The position numbers were made by a program, and so were the translations under genes. Positions 1-8,041 of a stretch of 11,747 bases of DNA are shown one piece after another. Below the pieces are notes generated by a model, which had not been told where the DNA came from, did no database searches, and was given only the letters and a program-made list of their open reading frames with translations. Source of the stretch: an uncultured Eisenbergiella sp. Lineage in GTDB: Bacteria; Bacillota; Clostridia; Lachnospirales; Lachnospiraceae. Numbering within the stretch: position 1 is the stretch's first letter; each line of letters begins with the position of its first letter. The stretch covers positions 1 to 11,747 of the forward strand of contig CANQTI010000041.1 of assembly GCA_947626725.1 (NCBI GenBank), written 5' to 3'.

Positions 1-2245
1 TGTCGGTGGGCTGCGGGAAGGCTTTGTTTTCCAGCCCTTCGTGGACGCGGCTCATGACCTCTCTCCAGAGCTTCTTGGACAGATTGCGTTCGTCGCCCTG
101 GCGGAGCTTCACGTTGTTGTCATAGCCGGTCCAGGTAGTGCAGGTGTAGTAGGGCGTAAAACCGGCAAACCAGACATCGTTGTAATCGGAGGTGGTCCCG
201 GTCTTCCCAGCGATGGACATGCCGCCGAAATTCACAGCCGTCCCGGTCCCGCCGGGATGCGTCACCACATCCACCATGGCGCTGGTGAGCAGAAAGGCCG
301 TGGAGGGCTTGAGCACATGATGGCTTTCCGCCTCCGTGTTGTCCAGGATGACGTTCCCGTCATGGTCCTTGACGATGCTGTACAGCTTGGGTTTGATATA
401 CTGCCCCTGATTGGCGATGGTGGCATAGGCGGCGTTGAGCTCGATATTGCGAACCCCTTTGGTGATGCCGCCCAGCGCCAGGGGCTGCTTGATGTCGGTA
501 TAGGTTCTGCCGTTGATCTCCTCGCTTTCCACCAGCGTGGTGAAGCCGAAGTTCAGCAGGTATTCATAGCCCAGCCGGGGCGTGATCTGGGTCAGCGCCT
601 TGACGGCCACCACGTTGCGGGAGCGCATGATTCCTTCCCGAAACGAAAGAATGCCCAGATATTTGTTGTCCGCGTTGGCGACGGATTTTCCGTCCTCGTA
701 ATTGAAGGGGCCATCCACTTCCACATCCGCCAGCGTCATGCCGGCGCTGTCCAGTGCGGGCGCGTAGGTGGAAACGATCTTGAAGGTGGAGCCGGGCTGA
801 CGCACCGTGTCGGTAGCCCGGTTCAGCGTCCGGTTGCCCTCTTTGACGCCCCGGCCGCCCACCATGGCCACCACATAGCCGGTGGACTGATCCTCTACGG
901 TCAGCGAAATCTGGGGCTGCGGTGTCAGGGAGACCACCTCTCCGATGACCTCTGCGCCGGCAGGAAGTACAGCGGCCTTGTAGCTTTCGATGGAAGCGTA
1001 AGCGTCGTCCTGGGAGTTGTACAGGAGGTTGAAGCTGCTGTCCACATTCTCCTGATTCCAGGTGCGGAACTGCTCTGTACTGACATTGGTGACTTCATCC
1101 GCCTTATTTTTATAGGAAAGACGGTAGCTCAGGAGCCAGCGAACGCCCTCCGGATAGTTTTCTTCGTTGGAACAGACCTCGTCGCAAATCCGCTGGATCT
1201 CAGGATCCTGTGCGGAATAGATGCTCAATCCCCCGGAGTAAACCAGCGTATAGGCCTGGGTTTCCGTATAGCCTGCGGCCACCAGATCGTCGATGACGAC
1301 CTCCTTCACGGCATCGGCATAGTAGGAGTCGACAGAACCTTCCTCTACCGTGGTGGCATTGGCGGTTTGGATGCGGTCATAGAGCGCGTCGGTGTCCGCC
1401 TGGGCCGTATCGTATTCGATCTGGGTGATATAGCCCTGGTCCTTCATGTATTCCAGAACGGTGTCGCGGCGTTTGACGTTTTCCTCCGGATGGCTGAGGG
1501 GATTGTAGAGGGAAGGATACTGGGTGATGGCCGCGATGCAGGCGCATTCGGAGAGGTTCAGCTCCCAGACGTTCTTGTTGAAATACCGCTTCGCGGCAGC
1601 CTGGACGCCCAGCGTATTCTGCCCCAGATTGATGGTGTTTAGATACTGCTCCAGGATCTTGGATTTGTCCTGAGTGGTTTTTTCCAGCTGAATCGCCAGA
1701 TACTGTTCCTGTATCTTTCGTTTGACGCTCTCGAACAGCGTCTTTTCCTGGGTCCAGGTGGTGAGCACGGTGTTTTTGATGAGCTGCTGGGTGATGGTGC
1801 TGGCCCCCTGTTTTTCCTTGAAGAGAGTGATGGCCGCCTGGTATGCGGCGCGCATGAGGCCTTCGATATCGATGCCGTTGTGCTTGTAGAAACGCTGGTC
1901 CTCAATGGCGACGAAAGCGTCCGCCAGATCCTGCGGGATCTGCTCCATGGTCACCGGCACACGGTTGGAGCCCTCCGCCACCAGCTTGGCGATCTGGTTC
2001 CCCTCCGCGTCATAGATAAAGGAAGAAAAACGGCTGGGAGTGGCGTCCTCCAGATTGATGGTGGGAGCGGAATCAATGATGCCTTTGAAAACACCGATCC
2101 CGCCGCAAAACCCGATGATTCCGACGCCCAGCACGCATACCAGGAATATTTTAGCGAAGACGATCAGAATTTTGCGGCCCCAGCGCGTAGAAGAGGACTG
2201 GATCGCCTTTTTCTTTTCGTTTACACTGTTTTTACCATAATTCAT
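1..2245 (-). CDS. Penicillin-binding protein 1A (class A, transglycosylase/transpeptidase), 3' end off the window
   Basis: Bifunctional peptidoglycan synthase that polymerises lipid II into glycan strands and cross-links stem peptides on the outer face of the membrane. Start ATG is at 2245-2243, nine bases after a perfect AAGGAGG (2261-2255). The frame is open for 748 codons to the left edge. Residues 1-24 are a short basic cytoplasmic tail and about 25-53 a single membrane anchor. The GT51 domain shows EDQRF (catalytic Glu115), GASTITQQL (147-155), RKIQE (Glu180, second catalytic site) and ILEQYLN (197-203). The transpeptidase domain shows STFK (nucleophile Ser486), SRN (Ser542-Asn544) and KTGTT (Lys681). 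Only the C-terminal tail after KTG is missing. The region between the two domains (about 300-450) is poorly conserved, as usual in clostridial PBP1A. It is divergent from yigZ. A long plus-strand reading frame over 41-1642 is its shadow. Gene name (ponA/pbpA-like) is not assigned; the family is certain. Confidence 0.96.
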   Translation of the reverse strand, partial: MNYGKNSVNEKKKAIQSSSTRWGRKILIVFAKIFLVCVLGVGIIGFCGGIGVFKGIIDSAPTINLEDATPSRFSSFIYDAEGNQIAKLVAEGSNRVPVTMEQIPQDLADAFVAIEDQRFYKHNGIDIEGLMRAAYQAAITLFKEKQGASTITQQLIKNTVLTTWTQEKTLFESVKRKIQEQYLAIQLEKTTQDKSKILEQYLNTINLGQNTLGVQAAAKRYFNKNVWELNLSECACIAAITQYPSLYNPLSHPEENVKRRDTVLEYMKDQGYITQIEYDTAQADTDALYDRIQTANATTVEEGSVDSYYADAVKEVVIDDLVAAGYTETQAYTLVYSGGLSIYSAQDPEIQRICDEVCSNEENYPEGVRWLLSYRLSYKNKADEVTNVSTEQFRTWNQENVDSSFNLLYNSQDDAYASIESYKAAVLPAGAEVIGEVVSLTPQPQISLTVEDQSTGYVVAMVGGRGVKEGNRTLNRATDTVRQPGSTFKIVSTYAPALDSAGMTLADVEVDGPFNYEDGKSVANADNKYLGILSFREGIMRSRNVVAVKALTQITPRLGYEYLLNFGFTTLVESEEINGRTYTDIKQPLALGGITKGVRNIELNAAYATIANQGQYIKPKLYSIVKDHDGNVILDNTEAESHHVLKPSTAFLLTSAMVDVVTHPGGTGTAVNFGGMSIAGKTGTTSDYNDVWFAGFTPYYTCTTWTGYDNNVKLRQGDERNLSKKLWREVMSRVHEGLENKAFPQPTD

Positions 2246-2315
2246 GCAAATATGCCTCCTTAAAGGTTCCCGTCATTTTGAGGACAGAAAACCGGCTGCC
2301 TTGCAACTGTTCTTC

Positions 2316-2344
2316 ATTTTATCAAAAAGCGCTGTAAAAATAAA
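2316..2344 (-). promoter_or_regulatory. Candidate promoter of the PBP1A gene
   Basis: Read on the minus strand, an extended -10 TGATAAAAT (2324-2316) lies 17 bases after a weak -35 TTTATT (2344-2339). Transcription would start near 2309, giving a leader of about 64 bases before the ATG. The TG-extended -10 can compensate for the poor -35. Assigned by eye only. Confidence 0.3.
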
Positions 2345-2474
2345 GGTTTTTTCTTCCATATTAATATATTATTCACAATTTCCGTATGGTTTATCCGAGA
2401 ATATTTAACCGGAAACAGAACAGGACAGGAAACGGGGAAGCGGAAAGCGGAAAAAAAAACGGAGATGTTTTTGC

Positions 2475-2503
2475 TGTACAGAACAGGTATTTGATGCTAA
2501 AAT
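2475..2503 (+). promoter_or_regulatory. Candidate sigma-A promoter of yigZ
   Basis: -35 TGTACA (2475-2480, four of six consensus bases), 17-base spacer, extended -10 TGC-TAAAAT (2495-2503). The predicted start is near 2510, leaving a leader of about 50 bases before the yigZ ATG. Confidence 0.45.
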
Positions 2504-2558
2504 ATAAAAAGGCTGGTGCGGGCGAAAAGCGTGAGATGCCGTTTCCGGGTGAGGGTGT

Positions 2559-3218
2559 ATGGAAAGCAAAAGGGAAGCGGACAGAACGCCGTACCGTGTG
2601 ATCACAGAGGGCGGCCAGGGAGAACTGGTGGAAAAAAAGTCCCGGTTCATCGCGACAGTGCGCCCGGTGACGACGGAAGAAGAGGCGTTGTCCTTTATAG
2701 AAGAAACAAAGAAAAAATATTGGGATGCCAGACACAATTGCTCCGCATTCGTGATCGGTCCCAGAGCGGAGCTGACGCGCTGCAGCGATGACGGGGAGCC
2801 CTCCGGAACAGCGGGACGGCCCATGCTGGAGGTTTTGCTGGGGGAGGGGATTCGGAACGCGGCGGTGGTGGTGACCAGATATTTTGGCGGTATTCTGCTG
2901 GGAACCGGCGGATTGGTGCGCGCCTACTCCGGCGCGGTGCGGGAAGGTCTGCGCTTCTGCCGGAAGGGGACGATGCGGTTCGGCACCCGTCTTTTGATCG
3001 GGACAGATTATACCGGTTTTGGGAAGATCCAGTACCTGATGAGCCAGAGGGGCATTTCGGCGGAGAAGATCGATTATACAGATCAGGTGAGCATTCAGCT
3101 GCTGCTTGCAGAGGAGACTCTGGAGAGCTTTCGGAAAGAAGTCACAGAGTGCACCGGCGGCAGGGCCGTGATAGAGGAACTGGAACGGCTCTTTTATATA
3201 GAAGCGGATAAGAACTGA
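2559..3218 (+). CDS. yigZ: YigZ/IMPACT family protein (UPF0029, DUF1949)
   Basis: Protein of 219 residues, the normal length for bacterial YigZ. The N-terminal UPF0029/IMPACT domain (about 15-135) carries the signatures DARHNCSAF (56-64), SDDGEPSGTAGRPML (76-90) and VVVTRYFGGILLGTGG (103-118). The C-terminal DUF1949 domain (about 142-205) has the expected ferredoxin-like size. The eukaryotic relative IMPACT is a GCN1-binding regulator of GCN2. The bacterial role is not settled; a nucleic-acid or ribosome-linked function is inferred from structure only. The ATG is preceded by a weak, closely spaced GGGTGAGGG, so translation may be modest. No catalytic residues can be assigned. It is followed after about 50 bases by the mgtE leader, with no terminator seen between them. 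Confidence 0.93.
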   Translation: MESKREADRTPYRVITEGGQGELVEKKSRFIATVRPVTTEEEALSFIEETKKKYWDARHNCSAFVIGPRAELTRCSDDGEPSGTAGRPMLEVLLGEGIRNAAVVVTRYFGGILLGTGGLVRAYSGAVREGLRFCRKGTMRFGTRLLIGTDYTGFGKIQYLMSQRGISAEKIDYTDQVSIQLLLAEETLESFRKEVTECTGGRAVIEELERLFYIEADKN

Positions 3219-3224
3219 CACAAA

Positions 3225-3233
3225 TGTTAGAAT
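3225..3233 (+). promoter_or_regulatory. Possible extended -10 element upstream of the mgtE leader
   Basis: TGT-TAGAAT directly after the yigZ stop resembles a TG-extended -10 element, but no reasonable -35 is found 16-18 bases upstream. It could give mgtE its own transcript, or mgtE may be read through from yigZ. Weak call. Confidence 0.22.
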
Positions 3234-3269
3234 ACGAACAGACAGGCAATTCTCAAAGGAGGTGGTTTT

Positions 3270-3434
3270 ATGACAGGCAGTGACAGTACAGTACCCCGAC
3301 GAACATGGCTAGGGCGCCTTTCTGAAACCGCGCTCCTGTGGGCCGTGCGCCCATTGCAGGGGGGATTCTGCGTTTTCCCGGGCCGCCCGGAAGGAGAATT
3401 GCATGGAAAATATCAGAGATGTAGAGACGATTGA
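3270..3434 (+). CDS. Small ORF with strong RBS overlapping the mgtE start (candidate leader peptide)
   Basis: A 54-codon frame opens with ATG at 3270, seven bases after AAAGGAGGT (3255-3263), a better Shine-Dalgarno than that of mgtE itself. It stops at TGA 3432-3434, so its last 32 bases overlap the mgtE reading frame (ATG 3403) in another frame. The peptide begins MTGSDSTVPRRTWLG and contains four prolines (9, 28, 37, 40), two tryptophans and many arginines. No signal peptide, membrane segment or known domain is seen. The strong RBS, the overlap and the hairpins near the mgtE RBS suggest a regulatory leader ORF that couples or attenuates mgtE translation, comparable in principle to MgtL leaders of enterobacterial mgtA. 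That parallel is inference; no homology is claimed. The alternative is a chance frame in an untranslated leader. Confidence 0.4.
   Translation: MTGSDSTVPRRTWLGRLSETALLWAVRPLQGGFCVFPGRPEGELHGKYQRCRDD
3312..3390 (+). promoter_or_regulatory. Possible alternative RNA hairpins in the mgtE leader
   Basis: Several complementary segments lie between the small ORF start and the mgtE RBS. GGGCGC (3312-3317) pairs with GCGCCC (3347-3352). GCAG (3356-3359) pairs with CTGC (3368-3371). CCGGG (3378-3382) pairs with CCCGG (3386-3390), abutting the mgtE AAGGAG (3391-3396). GGGGA (3361-3365) can instead pair with TTCCC (3375-3379), which excludes the last hairpin. This is a plausible switching arrangement, but no U-tract terminator is present. 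The region does not match what I know of the M-box Mg2+ riboswitch. Confidence 0.3.
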
Positions 3435-4758
3435 GAAACTGCTTTCAGAAAAGCAGTATACGAAGCTCCGCCAGCTGCTGTCAGAGATCATGGAGGCTGA
3501 TATCGCAGCGATGATGGGGGAACTGAAAAAGGAAGATATGCTGAAGGTATTCCGCATCCTGCCGAAGGATCAGGCAGCCGAAGTCTTTTCCTATATGGAT
3601 GTGGACGATGAACAGTTCATCATCACTTCCCTATCGGATAAGGATGCCGGAAATATCATCGATAATCTGATGGCGGATGATGCGGCGGATCTGATGGATG
3701 AGATGCCTGCCAATATCGTGAAGCGCATTTTGGCCAATGCCAGTCCGGAGACCCGCAGAGATATCAATCACCTGCTCAATTACCCGGAGGATTCCGCCGG
3801 CAGCATCATGACGGTGGAATATGTGGATTTAAAAGAAACCCTGACGGTAAAAGAGGCCATAGAGCGCATCCGCCGGGTGGGCGTAGACAGCGAGACGATC
3901 AATATTTGCTATGTGCTGGACAGTTCCCGCAGGCTGATCGGTACGGTGTCGCTGCGCTATTTGCTTTTGCACGGAAGCGATGAGATCATCGGCGATTTCA
4001 TGAATGAAAATGTCATTTCCATTCATACGCTGATGGACCAGGAGGAAGCGGCGGAGCTGTTTAAGAAGTACGATTTTACCGCGATGCCTGTTGTAGACAA
4101 TGAAAACAGGCTGGTGGGCATTATCACCGTCGATGATATCATGGATATCATGGAAGAAGAGGCGACGGAAGATATTGAAAAGATGAACGCCATCCTGCCC
4201 GGCGACAAGCCCTATATGAAGACCGGTGTGTTTGAAACCTGGAAGAACCGCATTCCGTGGCTGCTGCTGTTGATGATCTCCGCCACATTTACCGGACGGA
4301 TCATCACCTCATTTGAGAACGCGTTGAGCAGCTGCGTGGTATTGACGGCCTTTATTCCAATGCTGATGGATACCGGGGGGAATGCGGGCGGGCAGGCCAG
4401 CGCGACGATTATCCGCGGCCTTTCGCTGAATGATATCGAGTTTTCGGATCTTCTGCGGGTGATATGGAAGGAGGTTCGGGTAGCGGTTCTTTGCGGGGGA
4501 ACGCTTGCCGTCTGTAATTTCCTGAAATTGATGTTTTTTGATCGGGTGAATTTCATGGTAGCAGTTGTGGTGTGTCTGACCTTGACGGCGGCTGTGGTCA
4601 TCGCGAAAATGGTGGGCTGCATCTTGCCGATGGCCGCCAAGCGTGTTGGATTCGACCCGGCGGTGATGGCGAGTCCGTTTATTACGACGATTGTGGACGC
4701 GTTGTCTTTAATGATTTATTTCCGGATCGCGGTCGCCCTGCTTGGGCTTGCGGTATAA
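3403..4758 (+). CDS. mgtE: Magnesium transporter MgtE
   Basis: Mg2+-selective channel of the cytoplasmic membrane, functioning as a homodimer whose cytosolic domains close the pore when internal Mg2+ is high. The 451 residues follow the family layout: a helical N domain (1 to about 128) rich in acidic residues, two CBS domains (about 132-190 and 197-253), a linker helix, then a membrane domain with about five helices (about 280-451). Diagnostic signatures are PMLMDTGGNAGGQASATIIRG (begins at 319) and TTIVDALSLMIYF near the C-terminus, whose Asp432 matches the pore-lining aspartate conserved in the family. The start ATG is six bases after AAGGAG (3391-3396). A short ORF with a stronger RBS overlaps this start. 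The exonuclease gene follows after 24 bases, so cotranscription is likely. Confidence 0.96.
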   Translation: MENIRDVETIEKLLSEKQYTKLRQLLSEIMEADIAAMMGELKKEDMLKVFRILPKDQAAEVFSYMDVDDEQFIITSLSDKDAGNIIDNLMADDAADLMDEMPANIVKRILANASPETRRDINHLLNYPEDSAGSIMTVEYVDLKETLTVKEAIERIRRVGVDSETINICYVLDSSRRLIGTVSLRYLLLHGSDEIIGDFMNENVISIHTLMDQEEAAELFKKYDFTAMPVVDNENRLVGIITVDDIMDIMEEEATEDIEKMNAILPGDKPYMKTGVFETWKNRIPWLLLLMISATFTGRIITSFENALSSCVVLTAFIPMLMDTGGNAGGQASATIIRGLSLNDIEFSDLLRVIWKEVRVAVLCGGTLAVCNFLKLMFFDRVNFMVAVVVCLTLTAAVVIAKMVGCILPMAAKRVGFDPAVMASPFITTIVDALSLMIYFRIAVALLGLAV

Positions 4759-4782
4759 ACGGATTGAAGGAGAGGTTTTCTT

Positions 4783-5535
4783 ATGAAGCTGATTTCCTGG
4801 AATGTGAACGGCCTGCGGGCCTGTGTGGGGAAAGGATTTCTGGATTTTTTCAAAGAAGCGGATGCGGATGTGTTCTGCCTGCAGGAAACGAAGCTTCAGC
4901 CAGGGCAGATCGATTTAGATTTGCCCGGATATTTTCAGTATTGGAACAGTGCGGAGAAGAAAGGGTATTCCGGCACCGCTGTTTTCACAAAAAAGGAACC
5001 GCGTTCCGTCTCCTACGGTATCGGCATCGGCGAACATGACAGGGAGGGAAGGGTCATCACGCTGGAATTTCAGGAGTTTTACCTCATTACGGTCTATACG
5101 CCCAATTCACAGGACGGATTGGCGCGCTTGGATTATCGGATGCGTTGGGAGGACGATTTTCTTTCCTATCTGAAAAAACTGGAGCAGACAAAACCTGTGA
5201 TTTTCTGCGGGGATCTGAATGTGGCCCATGAGGAAATTGATCTGAAAAATCCCGGGACCAACCGGCGGAATGCGGGCTTTACCGATGAAGAAAGGGGAAA
5301 GATGACAGCGCTTCTGGAAAGCGGGTTTCTGGATACGTTCCGTTATTTTTACCCGGACAAAAAAGGGGTGTATTCCTGGTGGTCCTACCGTTTTCATGCC
5401 AGGGAGAAGAACGCAGGCTGGCGGATTGATTATTTTATCGTGTCGGAATGCCTGAAATCACGTCTGACAGATGCGCGCATTTATCAGGAAGTCTTTGGTT
5501 CTGATCATTGCCCGGTAGGGTTGGAGCTGCAGTAA
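4783..5535 (+). CDS. xth: Exodeoxyribonuclease III / class II AP endonuclease
   Basis: Mg2+-dependent DNA repair nuclease that cuts 5' to abasic sites and degrades duplex DNA 3' to 5' in base excision repair. At 250 residues it is full length for the EEP-fold ExoIII family. All expected active-site positions are visible: Asn7 (SWNVNGLR), Glu35 (LQETKL), Tyr105 (TVYTPNS), Asp144 and Asn146 (FCGDLNVAHEEIDL), Asp216 (WRIDYF), and Asp241-His242 (GSDHCPVGLEL). The ATG follows GAAGGAGAGG at good spacing. It lies 24 bases after mgtE and about 80 bases before the next gene, with no terminator on either side, so it probably sits in one operon with them. The symbol exoA is used in some Firmicutes. Confidence 0.96.
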   Translation: MKLISWNVNGLRACVGKGFLDFFKEADADVFCLQETKLQPGQIDLDLPGYFQYWNSAEKKGYSGTAVFTKKEPRSVSYGIGIGEHDREGRVITLEFQEFYLITVYTPNSQDGLARLDYRMRWEDDFLSYLKKLEQTKPVIFCGDLNVAHEEIDLKNPGTNRRNAGFTDEERGKMTALLESGFLDTFRYFYPDKKGVYSWWSYRFHAREKNAGWRIDYFIVSECLKSRLTDARIYQEVFGSDHCPVGLELQ

Positions 5536-5616
5536 CAGCCCCGGGCGGTGAAAAAAGAGCAGGCGGGAAGGATGGGAAAAAGCGCGGATACACGCCGCAA
5601 AGGGAGGAAAGAAAAG

Positions 5617-7821
5617 GTGAAACTGCTGTGGAAGGAGCTGGAACTGTCAGATCGGAATCTGATCGAGAGCTTTTACGAAAAGGAACCGGTTCGAAACTGT
5701 GACTTCACATTTGCGAACAATTATCTTTGGAAGCCGTATTATCCGATCTTTTTCGGAATCGTGGAAGGCAGCCTGGTGTTTGAATCCGGAGAGGGCGGAA
5801 TGTCCGTGAGTTTTCCGCAGGGCGTGATCGATCTGAAGAAGACGGTGGACGCGCTTTCGGAATGGTTCGAACAGGTGGGGCGGCCTTTTAAAATGCATTT
5901 GGTGAGTCCGGATCAGTTTGATATGCTGCAGGAGCAGTATCCGGGGCGGTTTCAGATTGAATATGAACGGGAAATTGCGGATTATGTGTATGAAAGGGAT
6001 AAGCTTTTGACGCTGTCCGGGAAAAATCTGCATGCCAAGAAAAACCATTGCAATAAATTTAAAAAAGAATATCCGGACTGGAGCTATGAGGCCATTACGC
6101 CGGAAAATGTGGAAGAGTGTGTGGAAATGGCTCATCTGTGGTGGGAGCAGAGCCGTACCGGGGATGGAGGAGAAAAAGAAGAAGAATTTTCGGTGACGCT
6201 GGAAGCGCTGCATCATATGGAGGCACTCCACTTGACCGGCGGTCTGCTGCGCGCGGGAGGACGGGTCGTAGCCTTTGCGCTGGGAGAGCCGTGCGGAAAA
6301 AACATGTACGTTGTCCATTTTGAAAAGGCGCTGGCGGATGTGGAAGGGGCCTATTCCATGATCAATCAGCAGTTCGTGGAACATGAGATGGAAGGGTTTG
6401 CGTATGTAAATCGGGAGGACGATGCGGGCGCGGAAGGCCTGCGTCAGGCCAAATTGTCCTATCATCCTGTCTTTATGATGGAGAAAGGACTGGTGACGGA
6501 GAAGGTTCCCGGCAGTTATACGGGAAGCGTCAGGAGCGACGCGCAGACCAGGGAATTGGCACGGGAAATGCTTTCCTTTATTGAGGCGAGCCCCACATCT
6601 TTTCACGCAGCCGCCAATCTGGAAAGGCGGCTGCGGGCCGCAGGGTTTGCGAAGCTGGAGGAATTGGGGACCGAAAAGCCGGCTCCAGGCGGACGTTACT
6701 ATACCGTACAGAACGGATCCGCGCTTGTTGCGGTGAAAATACCGGAGGGAGAAATCCGGGGAATGCGCATTGCGGCGAGCCACAGTGATTCTCCATGCTT
6801 TAAGATCAAGGAATCGCCTGAGATCTGCCTCGAGGGACAATATGTGAAGCTCAATACCGAAAAATACGGCGGTATGATTCTCAACACCTGGCTGGACCGG
6901 CCGCTTTCCGCAGCCGGGAGGGTGCTGGTGAAGGATCGGGATACCGGTGAGATCGAGAGCAGGCTGGTGGATATCCGCAAAGACCTGTTGGTGATCCCAA
7001 ACGTGGCGAGCCATCTCAACCGGGAGGTCAACGAGGGGCAGAAGCTCAATCCGCAGGTGGATCTGCAGCCGCTTTTCGCGCAGGCGCAGGATGTGACCCT
7101 GAAAAAGCTGTGTGCGGACAGTCTGAATGTTTCGGAAGAGGATATTCTGGGCAGCGATCTATATGTCTATAACCGGGATCGGGGACGGATTATGGGTGCG
7201 GATGACGCTTTTATCGGATCGCCCCGGCTGGATGATCTGCAGTGCGCCTTTTCCGCCTGGAAAGGGTTTATGGCCTCCAGACCCAGCCATTACATTGCGG
7301 TTTATGCGCTCTTTGACAATGAAGAGACGGGAAGCGCCTCCAAACAGGGTGCGGATTCCACGCTGCTGGAAGAGGTCATTGATATTGTGCTGGAGGGACT
7401 TTCCCTGTGTAAAAGCGCATTGGAAAAGAGAATTTTTCTGCAGAACAGCTTTCTGCTGTCAGCGGACAACGGACATGCTGTGCATCCCAATCATCCGGAG
7501 AAGAGCGATCCCACAAATCGTCCTTATCTGAACGGCGGTCTGGTGCTCAAGTTCCACGGCGGCCTGCATTATGTTACGGACGGCGCTTCGGCGGCATTTG
7601 TGCGTGATATTTGCAGGGAGCATGATATCCCGGTGCAGGATTTTGCCAATCGGGCGGACATTCCGGGCGGATCTACGCTTGGCAGGATCTCCAACGGTCA
7701 CGTCTCTGTGCCGGCGGCGGATGTGGGACTCCCCCAGCTCGCCATGCATTCCGCTTTTGAAACCGCAGGTGTGAAGGATACGGCGGCGATGGTGGAACTG
7801 GTGCGCTGGCTGATGAGCTGA
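5617..7821 (+). CDS. DUF2156 (acyltransferase-like) domain fused to M18 family aminopeptidase
   Basis: One uninterrupted frame encodes two proteins usually separate. The preferred start is GTG 5617, nine bases after AGGGAGG (5601-5607), giving 734 residues; in-frame GTG 5548 and ATG 5572 have poorer ribosome sites. Residues about 5-295 form a DUF2156 domain, the GNAT-like fold also seen at the C-terminus of lysyl-phosphatidylglycerol synthases, with KKNHCNKF (141-148) and NREDD...GLRQAKLSYHP (265-284) as family signatures. No membrane segment is present. Residues about 312-734 are a complete M18 metallopeptidase (aspartyl aminopeptidase type, two-zinc, cytoplasmic, dodecameric in relatives). 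Its metal and catalytic residues are His389 (SHSD), Asp539 (SPRLDD), Glu569-Glu570 (DNEETGS), Asp617 (SADNGH) and His711 (AMHSAF). The M18 half (apeB-like) removes N-terminal residues from peptides; the substrate of the DUF2156 half is unknown. An internal ATG at 6568 could yield the peptidase alone. Likely last gene of the mgtE operon. Confidence 0.9.
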   Translation: MKLLWKELELSDRNLIESFYEKEPVRNCDFTFANNYLWKPYYPIFFGIVEGSLVFESGEGGMSVSFPQGVIDLKKTVDALSEWFEQVGRPFKMHLVSPDQFDMLQEQYPGRFQIEYEREIADYVYERDKLLTLSGKNLHAKKNHCNKFKKEYPDWSYEAITPENVEECVEMAHLWWEQSRTGDGGEKEEEFSVTLEALHHMEALHLTGGLLRAGGRVVAFALGEPCGKNMYVVHFEKALADVEGAYSMINQQFVEHEMEGFAYVNREDDAGAEGLRQAKLSYHPVFMMEKGLVTEKVPGSYTGSVRSDAQTRELAREMLSFIEASPTSFHAAANLERRLRAAGFAKLEELGTEKPAPGGRYYTVQNGSALVAVKIPEGEIRGMRIAASHSDSPCFKIKESPEICLEGQYVKLNTEKYGGMILNTWLDRPLSAAGRVLVKDRDTGEIESRLVDIRKDLLVIPNVASHLNREVNEGQKLNPQVDLQPLFAQAQDVTLKKLCADSLNVSEEDILGSDLYVYNRDRGRIMGADDAFIGSPRLDDLQCAFSAWKGFMASRPSHYIAVYALFDNEETGSASKQGADSTLLEEVIDIVLEGLSLCKSALEKRIFLQNSFLLSADNGHAVHPNHPEKSDPTNRPYLNGGLVLKFHGGLHYVTDGASAAFVRDICREHDIPVQDFANRADIPGGSTLGRISNGHVSVPAADVGLPQLAMHSAFETAGVKDTAAMVELVRWLMS

Positions 7822-7972
7822 GCGGGGATTTTCTGTGGGCTGCGCTTTTTTGGCTTCGGTGTTTTCATGATCGGGCAATGCTTTTTGGGACAGCAACGCA
7901 TCCCAGGCGGTGTCCGGCTTTGTGCGGATGCGCCGGAAAAGGTCAGAATACTGCTGTTTTAGAAGAAAAATC

Positions 7973-8001
7973 TTGCGTCGGGTTCCGAGGGAAGGTATAC
8001 T
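7973..8001 (+). promoter_or_regulatory. Candidate sigma-A promoter of the PRTase-like gene
   Basis: -35 TTGCGT (7973-7978), spacer of exactly 17 bases, -10 TATACT (7996-8001, five of six consensus bases). The predicted start is near 8008, giving a leader of about 140 bases, long enough for post-initiation control. Confidence 0.5.
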
Positions 8002-8041
8002 GGAATTGGATACAGGGGTGATTCGGACGATTCGGTTCGGA

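Larger units (their letters stand above)
2246..2558. other. Divergent intergenic region between PBP1A and yigZ
   Basis: 313 bases without a convincing gene. It has an AT-rich core (about 2330-2375) with overlapping palindromes ATATTAATAT (2358-2367) and TAATATATTA (2362-2371). A purine-rich tract follows (about 2409-2466) containing GCGGAAA twice and a run of nine A. Candidate promoters lie on both sides. Short open frames crossing it have no family resemblance and poor start signals. No riboswitch was recognised. Confidence 0.6.

Noticed and set aside
41..1642. Open plus-strand frame of 533 codons
   Set aside because: It lies wholly antisense to the PBP1A gene, which has all catalytic motifs in frame. 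The frame shows no family signature and is explained by GC-rich codon use on the other strand.
2391..3221. Minus-strand frame of 276 codons across yigZ
   Set aside because: Shadow of yigZ. The plus-strand product matches the YigZ signatures throughout.
3219..3402. M-box (Mg2+) riboswitch before mgtE
   Set aside because: The conserved M-box words I would expect (GUUAGGUGAGGCUCCU-like start and the UGCUGCC core) are not present. A covariance search would settle it.
5647..7014. Open minus-strand frame of 455 codons
   Set aside because: It is antisense to the DUF2156-M18 gene, its composition is His/Arg/Pro-rich as in shadow frames, and it has no recognisable domain.
7819..7851. Intrinsic terminator after the M18 fusion gene
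   Set aside because: Six T are present, but the stem is only four base pairs with a large loop, too weak to call.
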